A stretch of 64,000 nt of DNA, taken from Glycocaulis albus (lineage in GTDB: Bacteria; Pseudomonadota; Alphaproteobacteria; Caulobacterales; Maricaulaceae). Below, piece by piece: positions 51,244 through 62,855 of the stretch. Position 1 is the stretch's first letter. Each line of letters starts with the position of its first letter. Where the stretch lies: contig NZ_BMFS01000002.1 of assembly GCF_014639075.1 (NCBI RefSeq), positions 124,001 to 188,000 of the forward strand, read 5' to 3'. Below the pieces are notes generated by a model. The model worked only from the letters and a program-made list of their open reading frames with translations, searched no databases and had not been told where the DNA came from. A program made the translations under genes and the position numbers.

Positions 51244-52680
51244 TTACTCCGCGTACGTGACGGCTTTGACCGCCTTGATGATGTCATCGACACCGGGCAG
51301 TGCGAGCTTTTCAAGGTTCGCGGCATAGGGCAGCGGCACATCGGCCTGGTGCACGCGCGCAGGCGGCGCATCGAGATAATCGAACGCCTCTGCGGTGACG
51401 ACCGCGGCGATTTCCGCGCCGACGCCCATCCGGCCCCAGCCCTCTTCGGCGCAGACAATCCGGTTGGTCTTCTTCACGCTCTCCACAACCGTATCGGTGT
51501 CCAGCGGGCGCAGGGTGCGCAGATCGATGACCTCGCACTCAATGCCTTCCTCGGCGAGCTTTTCAGCGGCCTGCAGGGCAAAGCCGACCATGCGTGAATG
51601 CGCCGTAATGGTGCAATCTGTGCCCTCGCGGCGGATTTTCGCCTTGCCGATAGGCAGCACCCAGTCGTCCACATCCGGCACATCAAAGCTCTCGCCATAG
51701 ATGAGCTCGTGTTCCAGGAACACGACCGGATTGGGATCACGGATGGCCGCTTTCAGGAGGCCCTTGGCGTCCGCCGCATCATAGGGCGCGATCACTTTCA
51801 GGCCCGGCACATTGGCATACCAGGCCGAATAGTCCTGACTGTGCTGCGCGCCAACGCGGCTCGCCGCGCTGTTCGGCCCGCGGAACACGATGGGGCAGCC
51901 CATCTGCCCGCCGGACATGTAGAGCGTTTTCGCCGCCGAGTTGATGATGTGGTCAATCGCCTGCATGGCGAAGTTGAAGGTCATGAACTCCACGACGGGT
52001 TTGAGGCCCGCAAACGCCGCGCCGACGCCAACACCGGCAAAGCCGTGCTCGGTGATGGGGGTGTCGACGACACGTTTCGCACCGAACTCCTGCAACAGCT
52101 CGCGCGTGACCTTGTAGGCGCCCTGATACTCAGCGACCTCCTCACCCATGACGAAGACGCGCTCGTCGCGGCGCATTTCTTCCGCCATCGCATCACGCAG
52201 CGCGTCGCGCACCGTGGTGGACACCATTTTGGTGCCTTCAGGGATTTCGGGATCTTTCAGGGAGGAGGACTTGGCCTTGGCCTTCTCGCCGCCTTCGTCC
52301 TTGGCTGAACTCCCAGACGCGCCCTCGGCGCGATCCGGGACCTCGTCCTTGTCCTGCTCCTGGCCCCGGCTCTCGCCCTGCTCGGCCGGGGTTTCAGACG
52401 ATTTGGAGGCGGCCGATTTAACCGCCTCATCGCTCTCGCCTTCCTCTTTGAGGATCGCGATGGGCGCGTTGACCTTCACGCCTTCTGTGCCGGCCTCGAC
52501 CAGCAGTTTGGCGACAATGCCTTCCTCGACGGCTTCCACTTCCATGGTCGCCTTGTCGGTCTCGATCTCGGCGATCACGTCGCCGGACTTCACGTCATCG
52601 CCTTCCTTGACGAGCCAGCGGGCGAGTGTGCCTTCCTCCATCGTGGGAGAGAGAGCGGGCATGAGAACTTCGATGGTCAT
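51244..52680 (-). CDS. pdhB: Pyruvate dehydrogenase E1 beta with N-terminal lipoyl domain
   Basis: The 478-residue protein has a lipoyl domain (1-80, Lys43 in ETDKATM) nearly matching that of PdhC, a linker (81-150) and the E1 beta transketolase domains (about 153-478: [55 protein letters not shown]). A lipoylated E1 beta is known in alphaproteobacteria. Linker residues 94-125 come from the palindromic element shared with pdhC. It works with PdhA in decarboxylating pyruvate. Confidence 0.97.
   Translation of the reverse strand: MTIEVLMPALSPTMEEGTLARWLVKEGDDVKSGDVIAEIETDKATMEVEAVEEGIVAKLLVEAGTEGVKVNAPIAILKEEGESDEAVKSAASKSSETPAEQGESRGQEQDKDEVPDRAEGASGSSAKDEGGEKAKAKSSSLKDPEIPEGTKMVSTTVRDALRDAMAEEMRRDERVFVMGEEVAEYQGAYKVTRELLQEFGAKRVVDTPITEHGFAGVGVGAAFAGLKPVVEFMTFNFAMQAIDHIINSAAKTLYMSGGQMGCPIVFRGPNSAASRVGAQHSQDYSAWYANVPGLKVIAPYDAADAKGLLKAAIRDPNPVVFLEHELIYGESFDVPDVDDWVLPIGKAKIRREGTDCTITAHSRMVGFALQAAEKLAEEGIECEVIDLRTLRPLDTDTVVESVKKTNRIVCAEEGWGRMGVGAEIAAVVTAEAFDYLDAPPARVHQADVPLPYAANLEKLALPGVDDIIKAVKAVTYAE
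52306..52401 (-). repeat. Palindromic repeat element, in-frame copy in the pdhB linker
   Basis: The 96 bases encode residues 94-125 of PdhB. They align without gaps to the pdhC copy, sharing TGAACTCCC at one end, GGCGCGATCCGGGACCTCG in the middle and CCGGGGTTTCAGACGATTT at the other end. Confidence 0.7.
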
Positions 52681-52698
52681 GTTTCCTGTTCCCTCGCC

Positions 52699-53721
52699 TT
52701 ACGCTTCGATCAGCACGTCGGTGTAGAGCTCGGAAGGGTCCGGCTCCGGGCTGGATTGCGCGAACTCGGCCGATTCCTGGACGATCTTCTTGATCTCCTT
52801 TTCCATGGCCTTCAGCTCGTCTTCGCTGGCGAACTTGTTGTCGAGAATACGCTTTTTCGCCAGATCGATCGGGTCCTTGTGCTCGCGATACTCGTTCACC
52901 TCGTCTCGCGTGCGGTATTTGGCCGGGTCGGACATGGAGTGGCCGCGATAGCGGTAGGTCTTCATCTCGAGGATGTACGGCCCCTTGCCGGAGCGCGCGT
53001 GCTCAACGGCCTTCTTGGCGGCTTCATAGACGGCGTTCACATCCATGCCGTCGACTTCCTCGCCGGGGATGTTGAACGACACACCGCGCTTGAACAGATG
53101 GGTTTCGGAGGATGAGCGCTTCACGCTCGTGCCCATGGCGTACTGGTTGTTCTCGATGATGTAGACCACCGGCAAATTCCAGATCTTGGCCATGTTGAAG
53201 CTCTCATAGACCTGGCCCTGATTGGCGGCGCCGTCGCCGAAATAGGTGGCGCACACCTTGCCGTCCTCGCGATAGGCATTGGCGAAGGCAAGGCCGGTGC
53301 CCAGCGAAACCTGCGCGCCGACAATGCCGTGCCCGCCAAAAAACTGCTTCTCGCGGCTGAACATGTGCATGGAGCCACCCTTGCCGCGCGAATAGCCCCC
53401 TTCCCGGCCCGTCAGCTCTGCCATGACGCCATTGGCCGTCATGCCGGTGGCCAGCATGTGGCCGTGATCGCGATAGCCGGTGATCACCTGATCACCCTCG
53501 CGCAGCGCGCTCTGCACGCCGACGACGACCGCTTCCTGACCGATATAGAGGTGGCAAAAGCCCGCGATCAGACCCATGCCGTAAAGCTGACCGGCCTTCT
53601 CCTCGAAGCGGCGGATCAGCAGCATGTCCCGGTACCAGCCGATATAGGTGTCAGCGCCGGGGCCGGAGGGCTTCCGTGTGCGGGACGTCGATTTGGAGGA
53701 GGCAGATTGCCGAGCGGCCAT
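52699..53721 (-). CDS. pdhA: Pyruvate dehydrogenase E1 alpha
   Basis: The 340-residue subunit has the thiamine-diphosphate motif starting YFGDGAANQG and ending ENNQYAMGTS. Other family marks are RRFEEKAGQLYGMGLIAGFCHLYIGQEAV, the phosphorylation-loop-like YRYRGHSMSDPAKYRTRDEV, and GHGIVGAQVSLGTGLAFA. It heads the pdhA-pdhB-pdhC-lpdA order with 18 bases to pdhB. Confidence 0.97.
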   Translation of the reverse strand: MAARQSASSKSTSRTRKPSGPGADTYIGWYRDMLLIRRFEEKAGQLYGMGLIAGFCHLYIGQEAVVVGVQSALREGDQVITGYRDHGHMLATGMTANGVMAELTGREGGYSRGKGGSMHMFSREKQFFGGHGIVGAQVSLGTGLAFANAYREDGKVCATYFGDGAANQGQVYESFNMAKIWNLPVVYIIENNQYAMGTSVKRSSSETHLFKRGVSFNIPGEEVDGMDVNAVYEAAKKAVEHARSGKGPYILEMKTYRYRGHSMSDPAKYRTRDEVNEYREHKDPIDLAKKRILDNKFASEDELKAMEKEIKKIVQESAEFAQSSPEPDPSELYTDVLIEA

Positions 53722-53853
53722 ACTTCACACGCGAAATAATATCGCGCTCCCTGGTCAAGAACTGACGCGGGAGTATCAGACAGACGCCTGCCCGGTAAAG
53801 CCTGAAACGGTAGTTTTGCGCATGCGAAGAAGCGCGCCGCAGCGCAGCAATCC

Positions 53854-54168
53854 TCAGTATGCGACCGGTTGCGGCTCGAGACGCACGATGATCTCGTGAG
53901 GGTGTGCGAAGTTCAGCACCTCTCTCGCCCGCTCCTCGACATAATCAAGATCAAGCTCGCCTGAGGCAGGCGACAGGCGCGCGGCCCGGTCTTCCAGGCG
54001 CAGGCGCTCGGCCCTCACCGCGGCAAGCTCTGCCTCCGCCTGGGCGATGCGTGCAGCGACCGTTGCCTGCTGCACAAAGCCACGCTCGGAAAAGAAGGCG
54101 TGGTGAGCCACATAGCCCAGCACGCCGACCGTCAAGCCTATCAGGATGAAGCGCTTCAGCGCATTCAT
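53854..54168 (-). CDS. ftsB: FtsB/DivIC-type septum formation initiator
   Basis: The 104-residue protein has one membrane span (FILIGLTVGVLGYVAHHAFF) followed by a coiled coil (AARIAQAEAELAAVRAERLRLEDRAARL). The family ending is YVEERAREVLNFAHPHEIIV. It is a divisome protein working with FtsL and FtsQ. ATG 54168 has GGAGG five bases upstream; an ATG at 54180 is possible. Placement between eno and pdhA is conserved in alphaproteobacteria. Confidence 0.92.
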   Translation of the reverse strand: MNALKRFILIGLTVGVLGYVAHHAFFSERGFVQQATVAARIAQAEAELAAVRAERLRLEDRAARLSPASGELDLDYVEERAREVLNFAHPHEIIVRLEPQPVAY

Positions 54169-54214
54169 TCCCGCCTCCATCCACCGTCCGCCTTTTGCGG
54201 ATCGAACAAGTGGA

Positions 54215-54232
54215 ACGCTATCGCGATAGCGT
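54215..54232. promoter_or_regulatory. Perfect 18-base palindrome upstream of ftsB
   Basis: ACGCTATCG-CGATAGCGT is a perfect palindrome 47 bases upstream of the ftsB start. Two GANTC methylation-type sites lie just beyond (54249-54253 and 54266-54270). It may be an operator for ftsB; no factor can be named. Confidence 0.5.
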
Positions 54233-54276
54233 AAAGGAAACGTTAGGCGAATCGTTAATCAGAACGATTCGGCTGC

Positions 54277-55593
<1,317 letters not shown>

Positions 55594-55644
55594 TCAGCGT
55601 GAAACGGCTTTCTGGCGCGCTTGATAGCCGAGGGCCGGTCAAGA

Positions 55645-55681
55645 CAAAAGCCCCGCGCGGGGTTATCGCGCAGGGCTTTTG
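55645..55681 (-). terminator. Terminator after rpmF
   Basis: Arms 55645-55658 and 55668-55681 (CAAAAGCCCCGCGC / GCGCAGGGCTTTTG) pair over 14 bases with one wobble, with A and T runs on both sides. It separates rpmF from eno. Confidence 0.85.
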
Positions 55682-55719
55682 ATAAGCTGTCAGACGGGCC
55701 CGCGCCGGAGCGCGAGGGC

Positions 55720-55902
55720 CTAGTCTTCTTTCGGCGTCAGGATCTGCTTGCCGCGATACATGCCGGTCTTCAGATCGACATGGTGCGGACGGCGCAGCTC
55801 GCCCGTGTCCTTGTCCTCGACATAGGCCGTGGTGCCGATCGCGTCATGGCCGCGGCGCATGCCACGCTTGGACGGGGAGGTTTTGCGCTTAGGGACCGCC
55901 AT
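55720..55902 (-). CDS. rpmF: 50S ribosomal protein L32
   Basis: The 60-residue basic protein has the L32 start [20 protein letters not shown] and the closing [16 protein letters not shown]. It is the alphaproteobacterial form without the zinc cysteines. A terminator follows. Confidence 0.97.
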   Translation of the reverse strand: MAVPKRKTSPSKRGMRRGHDAIGTTAYVEDKDTGELRRPHHVDLKTGMYRGKQILTPKED

Positions 55903-56335
55903 GGGTCTCTCCTGAACTGGTCGTTTTCAAAAATCGGTCAGGCTCCGCGCGGGAAGCGCGAAGCAGTGAGCGGCGGGCTATACCTGTTTGCAAACATCAA
56001 GGCAACAGGTCTGGTGCGCCGGGCAAGGCAGATGTGATCGGGATTTCCGTGATTCGCCGTCCATTTTGCGCTATGATCCTTAATGCGCAGTCCCGCCCGC
56101 AGGCCAGACGACATCAAGGCTCGGAACATTTTGTGGAGATGAGTCGGTAGGACCTCAGGCGCGGACTGCGGTTTTGTGCTTGCGGCCAAGCCAGCACCTT
56201 CCCGCGTTTCGTCCCCACCCTCTCGCCGCCTCCACGCAGGTGAGGGTCCAGAGATCAGAGGGCTAAGACAGTTGCCAGCGGCTCTGGGTTCCCGCCTCCG
56301 CGGGAAGGACGACAAGGAGGGACATATTCCCTCCC
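55903..56335. other. Intergenic region with dispersed-repeat remnants between rpmF and pyrG
   Basis: About 430 bases without a credible gene. A hairpin TTCCCGC-CTCC-GCGGGAA at 56289-56306, within CTCTGGGTTCCCGCCTCCGC and GGGAAGGACGAC, matches a repeat style widespread in alphaproteobacteria. Upstream, CCCACCCTCTCGCCGCC to GGTGAGGGTCC (about 56213-56250) looks like a second repeat. A 125-codon minus-strand open frame across it reads as repeat-derived, arginine-rich sequence. Confidence 0.6.
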
Positions 56336-58012
<1,677 letters not shown>

Positions 58013-58049
58013 TCACCGCATGTGAGAAAAGCCGGGAAAACGCAGCGCG

Positions 58050-58484
58050 TCAGCCCAGATGCCTCACCATGAACAGCGTCCAGAGCCCGGCGAGCGCCAG
58101 AAAGTTCGCAGCAAAGACCGCGCCGCGCAGCGGCACATTGCCCGTCATCGTCTGAACGCCGGTATGCAAGACCCGCCCGGCCACGAACAGCCAGGCCAGC
58201 GCAATATCGCCGTCCGTCACATCCCCGGTCGCCCACAGGACGAGTACCAGCGGGTAGAACAGCATGGGCGCTTCAAACTGGTTACGCAGATTGGCCGCGA
58301 CGCGTGCGCCGCGATCCACATCTCCCCCCGCAAACTGCAGATCGGCATAGCTGCGTTTGCGCGCAGTTACCGCGCGCAGGCGTTCGACGGTCAGCCATGC
58401 ATAGAGAAAGGCGATCAGCGCCAGATGCGATGCGGCAGGCAGCAGAATGAGACGGGCCTCGGCGTTTGCAAGGAGCCCGTCCAT
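58050..58484 (-). CDS. MAPEG-family membrane protein
   Basis: The 144-residue protein has about four membrane spans and the MAPEG pattern with RVAANLRNQFEAPMLFYPLVLVL and AWLFVAGRVLHTGVQ. MAPEG members in eukaryotes handle glutathione and eicosanoids; bacterial roles are mostly unknown. The start at 58484 lies just after the secG stop, and longer frames would overlap secG. Confidence 0.88.
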   Translation of the reverse strand: MDGLLANAEARLILLPAASHLALIAFLYAWLTVERLRAVTARKRSYADLQFAGGDVDRGARVAANLRNQFEAPMLFYPLVLVLWATGDVTDGDIALAWLFVAGRVLHTGVQTMTGNVPLRGAVFAANFLALAGLWTLFMVRHLG

Positions 58485-58491
58485 CCAGACC

Positions 58492-58923
58492 CTACCGGCC
58501 CGGCTCGTCGTCAGTGGCCACAGGCGCGTCCCCGGCCTCGCCCTCGAACGGCGCAGGCACCTCGGCCGGCTCTTCAGGCGCTTCTGTAGCGGGCGCCTCG
58601 TCTGCCGGAGCGGCATCGCCTTCGTCATCGAAGTCGAAGGGCAGCGGCCCGCGCTCTTCCTGCGTGCCCAGACGGTCGATCACCGACTGACCGGAACGGT
58701 CAATCGTCGACAGGGCCGCCAGCGCGATGGAGTTTGCCATGAACACCGCGCCAAGGATCATCGTCGTGCGCGTGAGAAGATTGGCCGCGCTCCGGCCCGA
58801 CATCATGCCGCCCGGTCCGCCGCCGCCAATGCCAAGGGCACCGCCCTCGGAACGCTGCATCAACACGACCGCAACCAGTGCAATCGCCACAAGGATCTGG
58901 ATTATAAGCAGAATAGTGGTCAT
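58492..58923 (-). CDS. secG: Preprotein translocase subunit SecG
   Basis: The 143-residue protein has two membrane spans (ILLIIQILVAIALVAVVLM and LLTRTTMILGAVFMANSIALA) with the conserved cytoplasmic loop MQRSEGGALGIGGGG. The proline/glutamate-rich acidic tail (about 95-143) is common in alphaproteobacterial SecG. It assists SecYE export. ATG 58923 is chosen; a longer frame to 59112 overlaps the next gene. Confidence 0.95.
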   Translation of the reverse strand: MTTILLIIQILVAIALVAVVLMQRSEGGALGIGGGGPGGMMSGRSAANLLTRTTMILGAVFMANSIALAALSTIDRSGQSVIDRLGTQEERGPLPFDFDDEGDAAPADEAPATEAPEEPAEVPAPFEGEAGDAPVATDDEPGR

Positions 58924-58972
58924 GGAGCCTTGAAACGCCTTGTTTGCCGCAAGGCGCGAGCCTGGCGGCGGA

Positions 58973-59965
58973 TCAACTTGCCGCGCGTTGTAGCTCAGCC
59001 TCTTTCGATTTGCCACTCTCCAACTGCCGCACGGGCGCAAGCCTGCGGCGAAGGGCTTCGACTGTCGCCTCGATTTCCTTGACCGAGGTTTCGACAGAGT
59101 CCCCGCCGGCAAACGCCGTCAGCACACCCATCGCCAGCTCCTTGATCAGATTCAGGTTGGCCATGGTGAAACCGCCTTCGCCCATCAGCTCTTCACAGAC
59201 CTGATACAGCGCAAACGCTATCCGCGATGCCTCGCCAGCGCTCTGACGCGCCAGACGCAGCCGCAGCTCCTTCGCCGTCCGCGTCAGATCTTCAAGGTCC
59301 AGCACTGCAACATTGCCGGAGCTGAGTTCGCGCAAGCCCACCTCGACGCCGACGCTCAGACGCATGCAAAGGCGGCGGATTCGTTCTGCCTCGACCGTGC
59401 GGCGTGCCTCGGCGATCCAGCGGTTGGCCTCGTCAATCGCGCTTTCATCGCCTTCGGTAACCACCTGCAATGTATTGGGCGCCTCGACGCGGTTGCCCGC
59501 ACCGATGCCCCGGTCGATGTCCTTGCGCCGGTCCGGCCCGATATAGTCGCTCGTCACGACAAAGGGTTTGCGGGCCTTTACCAGGGTACGGATGCGCTCC
59601 TCGGCAAAGGCGGTGGAGAACGGGCGGATGATCACATCATCCACACCGGAATCGATCGCCTGCTTCATCACCTGTCCGTCACGCACCCAGCTGGTGAATG
59701 CAAACACCACAAACGGGTTTCGGCCCAGCTCGCCCGAACGCACGGCCCGCACCGCGCGCAAGAGCTCGTTCTCGTTATTGACAAGCTCGGCAATGATCAG
59801 GTCAGGCGAGGTGTCTTCCAGACGCCGCTTGAACTCGTTGACCGAGCTCAGGCAGCTGATCTCACGGAATCCGATCTCATGCAGCGCGTAGCGCGTATTG
59901 CGCAGATTGACCCCCACAGGGTCAAACAGCAGCACTGAAGCGCGCCTGTAATCGATATTCTTCAT
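58973..59965 (-). CDS. Receiver-domain protein with helical C terminus and GPDRR motif
   Basis: The 330-residue protein has an N-terminal receiver-like domain (about 8-135; VLLFDPVGVNLRN, LIIAELVNNEN, VVFAFTSWVRDG, DVIIRPFSTAFAEERIRTLV). At the acceptor position there is Glu (IIAELV) rather than a clear Asp, so it may be a pseudo-receiver. A DYIGPDRRKDIDR motif follows, then a helical C-terminal region of about 170 residues with charged coiled-coil character. The same GPDRR motif closes the receiver protein at 21863-22396. Function unknown. Confidence 0.78.
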   Translation of the reverse strand: MKNIDYRRASVLLFDPVGVNLRNTRYALHEIGFREISCLSSVNEFKRRLEDTSPDLIIAELVNNENELLRAVRAVRSGELGRNPFVVFAFTSWVRDGQVMKQAIDSGVDDVIIRPFSTAFAEERIRTLVKARKPFVVTSDYIGPDRRKDIDRGIGAGNRVEAPNTLQVVTEGDESAIDEANRWIAEARRTVEAERIRRLCMRLSVGVEVGLRELSSGNVAVLDLEDLTRTAKELRLRLARQSAGEASRIAFALYQVCEELMGEGGFTMANLNLIKELAMGVLTAFAGGDSVETSVKEIEATVEALRRRLAPVRQLESGKSKEAELQRAAS

Positions 59966-60042
59966 CTCACCACCCACTGGCAGGAGGTCTTGCTGCCTTC
60001 CCCTGCTTGGATGGATACTGCCAGTGAAGTCTGAAAATCGCC

Positions 60043-60777
60043 TTACGAAGATAGGTTAACAAGGCGTGCAAAGACATGCGGGTCGAGGCTGGCCCCGCCT
60101 ACCAGCGCACCGTCAATATCCGGGCAGGCCAGCAGCGCCTGGGCATTCTCCGGCTTCACCGAGCCGCCATAGAGAATGCGCAGGCCCTCGCGATCATCTC
60201 CGGGCCAGGCGGCGCGGATGGCAGCATGCATTTCCTGAGCTTCCTCCGGGCCTGCACTGCGGCCGGTGCCTATCGCCCAGACCGGTTCATAGGCGATGAC
60301 AAGCTCGTCCGCGCCGGCTTCTGGCACACTGCCTGCCAGCTGAGCCAGAACGGTCTCGATGGCCCGGCCTGCCTCGCGATCCTCCAGCTGTTCACCAATG
60401 CAGATAATGGGCACCAACCCTTCGCGAAGCGCCGCCCCGGCCTTCCGGCGGACAAGCTCGCTACTCTCACCATGTCCGTCCCGGCGTTCGGAATGGCCGA
60501 CGATCACGTGGCTGCATCCCACATCCTTCAGCATTCCGGCCGAGATGTCGCCGGTATGGGCACCGTCCGGCTCAGGTGAACAATCCTGGCCTCCAAGCGC
60601 TATCGCATCGCCGGGTAGCAGCGTGGCAAAGTGGTGCAGCAGCGTCGCTGGCGGACAGACAAGGATGTCGGTACCGCTGGCGGTCAGCGCCCCCCGGAAA
60701 TGCTCCACCCAGGCCCCGTCGGCCAACCGGCCATTCATCTTCCAGTTGCCTGCAATCAGCGGGCGGCGAATTGGCAT
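60043..60777 (-). CDS. tpiA: Triosephosphate isomerase
   Basis: The 244-residue TIM barrel has RPLIAGNWKMNG (Asn/Lys), the catalytic His in HVIVGHSERR, the catalytic Glu in VIAYEPVWAIGTG and the phosphate-binding GALVGGASL. It is divergent from the PpiD-like gene, with about 180 bases between. Confidence 0.97.
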   Translation of the reverse strand: MPIRRPLIAGNWKMNGRLADGAWVEHFRGALTASGTDILVCPPATLLHHFATLLPGDAIALGGQDCSPEPDGAHTGDISAGMLKDVGCSHVIVGHSERRDGHGESSELVRRKAGAALREGLVPIICIGEQLEDREAGRAIETVLAQLAGSVPEAGADELVIAYEPVWAIGTGRSAGPEEAQEMHAAIRAAWPGDDREGLRILYGGSVKPENAQALLACPDIDGALVGGASLDPHVFARLVNLSS

Positions 60778-60956
60778 GATAGGTCAGTCCCCTGCGTCAA
60801 TGACGTGCGAGCGATACCAGTCAGCCCCGTGCGGGGCAAACCCTGTTCTTTTCACGCAGGCAGCAGCCTTGCCCGGCGCGCCCGCCACGGCTAGGGTCCG
60901 CCGCCTTGGCCAGCCAAGCCTGTTGCAGCCCAATTTACCGGTGTTATCCAAGCTCC

Positions 60957-62846
60957 ATGCTCTCATCGATCCGAAATCTCGCCCGCTCCCCGATTGCCGT
61001 GCTGATCATCATCGTTCCGGTGGTCGCTGCCTTCGCCCTGTTCGGCATCAACGACATTTTCACCGGCACGGGCAACGCGGTTGCTACCGTCGGTTCCGAA
61101 CGGGTCACCCTGCAGGATGTCAGCCGGACCATGCAGCGCGAGGTACGGCGCCTGCAGATGGAGAACCCGCGGATGACGCAGCAGGAAGCTGACGCGGCCG
61201 GCCTCGGCGACAGCGTCGTCAACCTGCTGGTTGCACAGGCAGCGATCAGCGCACAAGCGCGTGAGCTGGGCATCGCCGCAACCGACGAGCAGGTCGCTGA
61301 AATCATCCAGTCCGCACCTGCCTTCCAGAGCGTCTTTTCCAACCGGTTCGATCCGGCCGCGTACGCAGAATGGCTCCGTCAGGAAGGATGGACGGCCAAT
61401 ACATTCGAAGCCCAGCTGCGCGCCGATTTGCGCCGTGAACAGTTTGTCGATGCCGCGCTATCCGGCGCGACGCCGCCGGCAATTTTCAGCCAACTGCGTG
61501 CCCGGTATCAGGGAGAAACGCGCACGATCCGCGCGCTGCTGATCCCGCCGGCCCTGGCAGGTGAGATCGGGACGCCGGACGACGAAACGCTGGAATCCTT
61601 CATCGCCGGGAACGAAGCCTTCTTCACCTTGCCCGAGCAGCGCCGTATCACGCTGGTACGCCTTAATCCCCAGCTGGTATCGCCTGATGTGGCGGTCGAC
61701 GAGGACGAGCTGCGCGAACTCTACGACATGCGCCGGGAAACCGGTGAGCTGGCCGAAGCGCCTTTGCGCACCTTCCTGCAATGGGTAACCCCCGACGAGC
61801 AGACCGCGCAGAACATCGTCGAGCGGCTCAATGCCGGCGAAGACCCGGCCGGTATTTCGGCCGCAACAGGTCTGGGCGACCCGGTACGGCTGGAAGATGT
61901 CGAACAGTTTGCGGTACCCGATCAGGTGATTGGCCAGGCTGCATTCGAGATGACGCAAGGAGAGGCACGCGCCGTCCAGGGGCGTCTTGGCTGGCGGGCA
62001 GTCTATGTTCAGGCTGCAAGTGACCCTGAGATACCTGATTTTGAATCGATGGCCGACGAGTTGCGCACCGAGCTTGCCGGTGAAGCCGCCGAGTATCGCG
62101 TACTCGACGCGCTTGCGGAATTTGAAGATCAGCGTGGCCGGGGCGCAACTCTGGAAGAGGCTGCTGAAGCGGCGGGCATCCCGCTGGAGCGCTTCGACTT
62201 CATGACGCCGGACGCGTTCGAGATTTCTTCCGGTTCGCCCCTGATGAGCATTATCCGGGAGGAAGCAATCCTGGAGGCCGCCACCACCACGCAGGAAGGC
62301 TTTGAGTCCGACCTGACGCCCTACGGTGAGGGTGGCTATTTCATTCTGCGTGTCGACGCGGTGCGTCCAAGTGAACTGGCTCCGCTGGCAGAAGTGCGTG
62401 AACAGGCCGAGGCATTCTGGCGGCTGCGTCAGATAGACGACCGCCTGCAGGATACTGTTACGGAAGCGCTGTCGCGCGCCGAAGCAGGTGAAAGCCTTGA
62501 TGCCATAGCGGCCAGCATACCGGGTACCCGGGTCGAGGAGACCACATTGTCGCGCGGCCAGACCGCCGGGCCGTTCACCCAGGCGCTGGTGGGCTCAGCG
62601 TTCCGCGCCCGCGAGAACACCCCGTTCGAAGCACGCGCAGGCGACCAGCGCACCCGTGCCGTTGGCGTTGTGACGGCCATCACCCCGGGTTCGGGCGAGC
62701 CGGATAGCGCAACGCGCCAGGCCATCACCGAAGGCTATGAAAACGACATCGTGATCGCGCTGGAGCGGGCATTGCTGGACAACTACGAAGTACGGATCAA
62801 CCCCGAGCTGCGTGACGCGGCCCTCGGCCGGACCGAGACCGAATAG
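60957..62846 (+). CDS. ppiD: PpiD/SurA-type membrane-anchored peptidyl-prolyl isomerase
   Basis: The 629-residue protein has one N-terminal membrane anchor (about 10-30: SPIAVLIIIVPVVAAFALFG) and a large periplasmic part with a SurA N-like region (VVNLLVAQAAISAQARELGIAATDEQV). A weakly conserved parvulin-like domain lies around 250-370. It resembles PpiD, a chaperone at the Sec exit. Parvulin activity may be reduced, as the motif set is degenerate. It is followed 9 bases later by trpE, a common order in alphaproteobacteria. Confidence 0.85.
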   Translation: MLSSIRNLARSPIAVLIIIVPVVAAFALFGINDIFTGTGNAVATVGSERVTLQDVSRTMQREVRRLQMENPRMTQQEADAAGLGDSVVNLLVAQAAISAQARELGIAATDEQVAEIIQSAPAFQSVFSNRFDPAAYAEWLRQEGWTANTFEAQLRADLRREQFVDAALSGATPPAIFSQLRARYQGETRTIRALLIPPALAGEIGTPDDETLESFIAGNEAFFTLPEQRRITLVRLNPQLVSPDVAVDEDELRELYDMRRETGELAEAPLRTFLQWVTPDEQTAQNIVERLNAGEDPAGISAATGLGDPVRLEDVEQFAVPDQVIGQAAFEMTQGEARAVQGRLGWRAVYVQAASDPEIPDFESMADELRTELAGEAAEYRVLDALAEFEDQRGRGATLEEAAEAAGIPLERFDFMTPDAFEISSGSPLMSIIREEAILEAATTTQEGFESDLTPYGEGGYFILRVDAVRPSELAPLAEVREQAEAFWRLRQIDDRLQDTVTEALSRAEAGESLDAIAASIPGTRVEETTLSRGQTAGPFTQALVGSAFRARENTPFEARAGDQRTRAVGVVTAITPGSGEPDSATRQAITEGYENDIVIALERALLDNYEVRINPELRDAALGRTETE

Positions 62847-62855
62847 GCACCCCGG

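Noticed and set aside
51244-51700. Fusion artefact of lipoyl domain on PdhB
   Set aside because: The N-terminal lipoyl domain on E1 beta is a known feature of alphaproteobacterial PDH, not an assembly error.
54243-54258. Possible CtrA box (TTAG...TTAA) upstream of ftsB
   Set aside because: The half-sites are imperfect and spaced by 8 rather than 7 bases, so it does not meet the TTAA-N7-TTAA consensus.
55938-56315. 125-codon minus-strand open frame between rpmF and pyrG
   Set aside because: It covers dispersed-repeat sequence and is Arg/Pro/Ser-rich; such frames are repeat artefacts.
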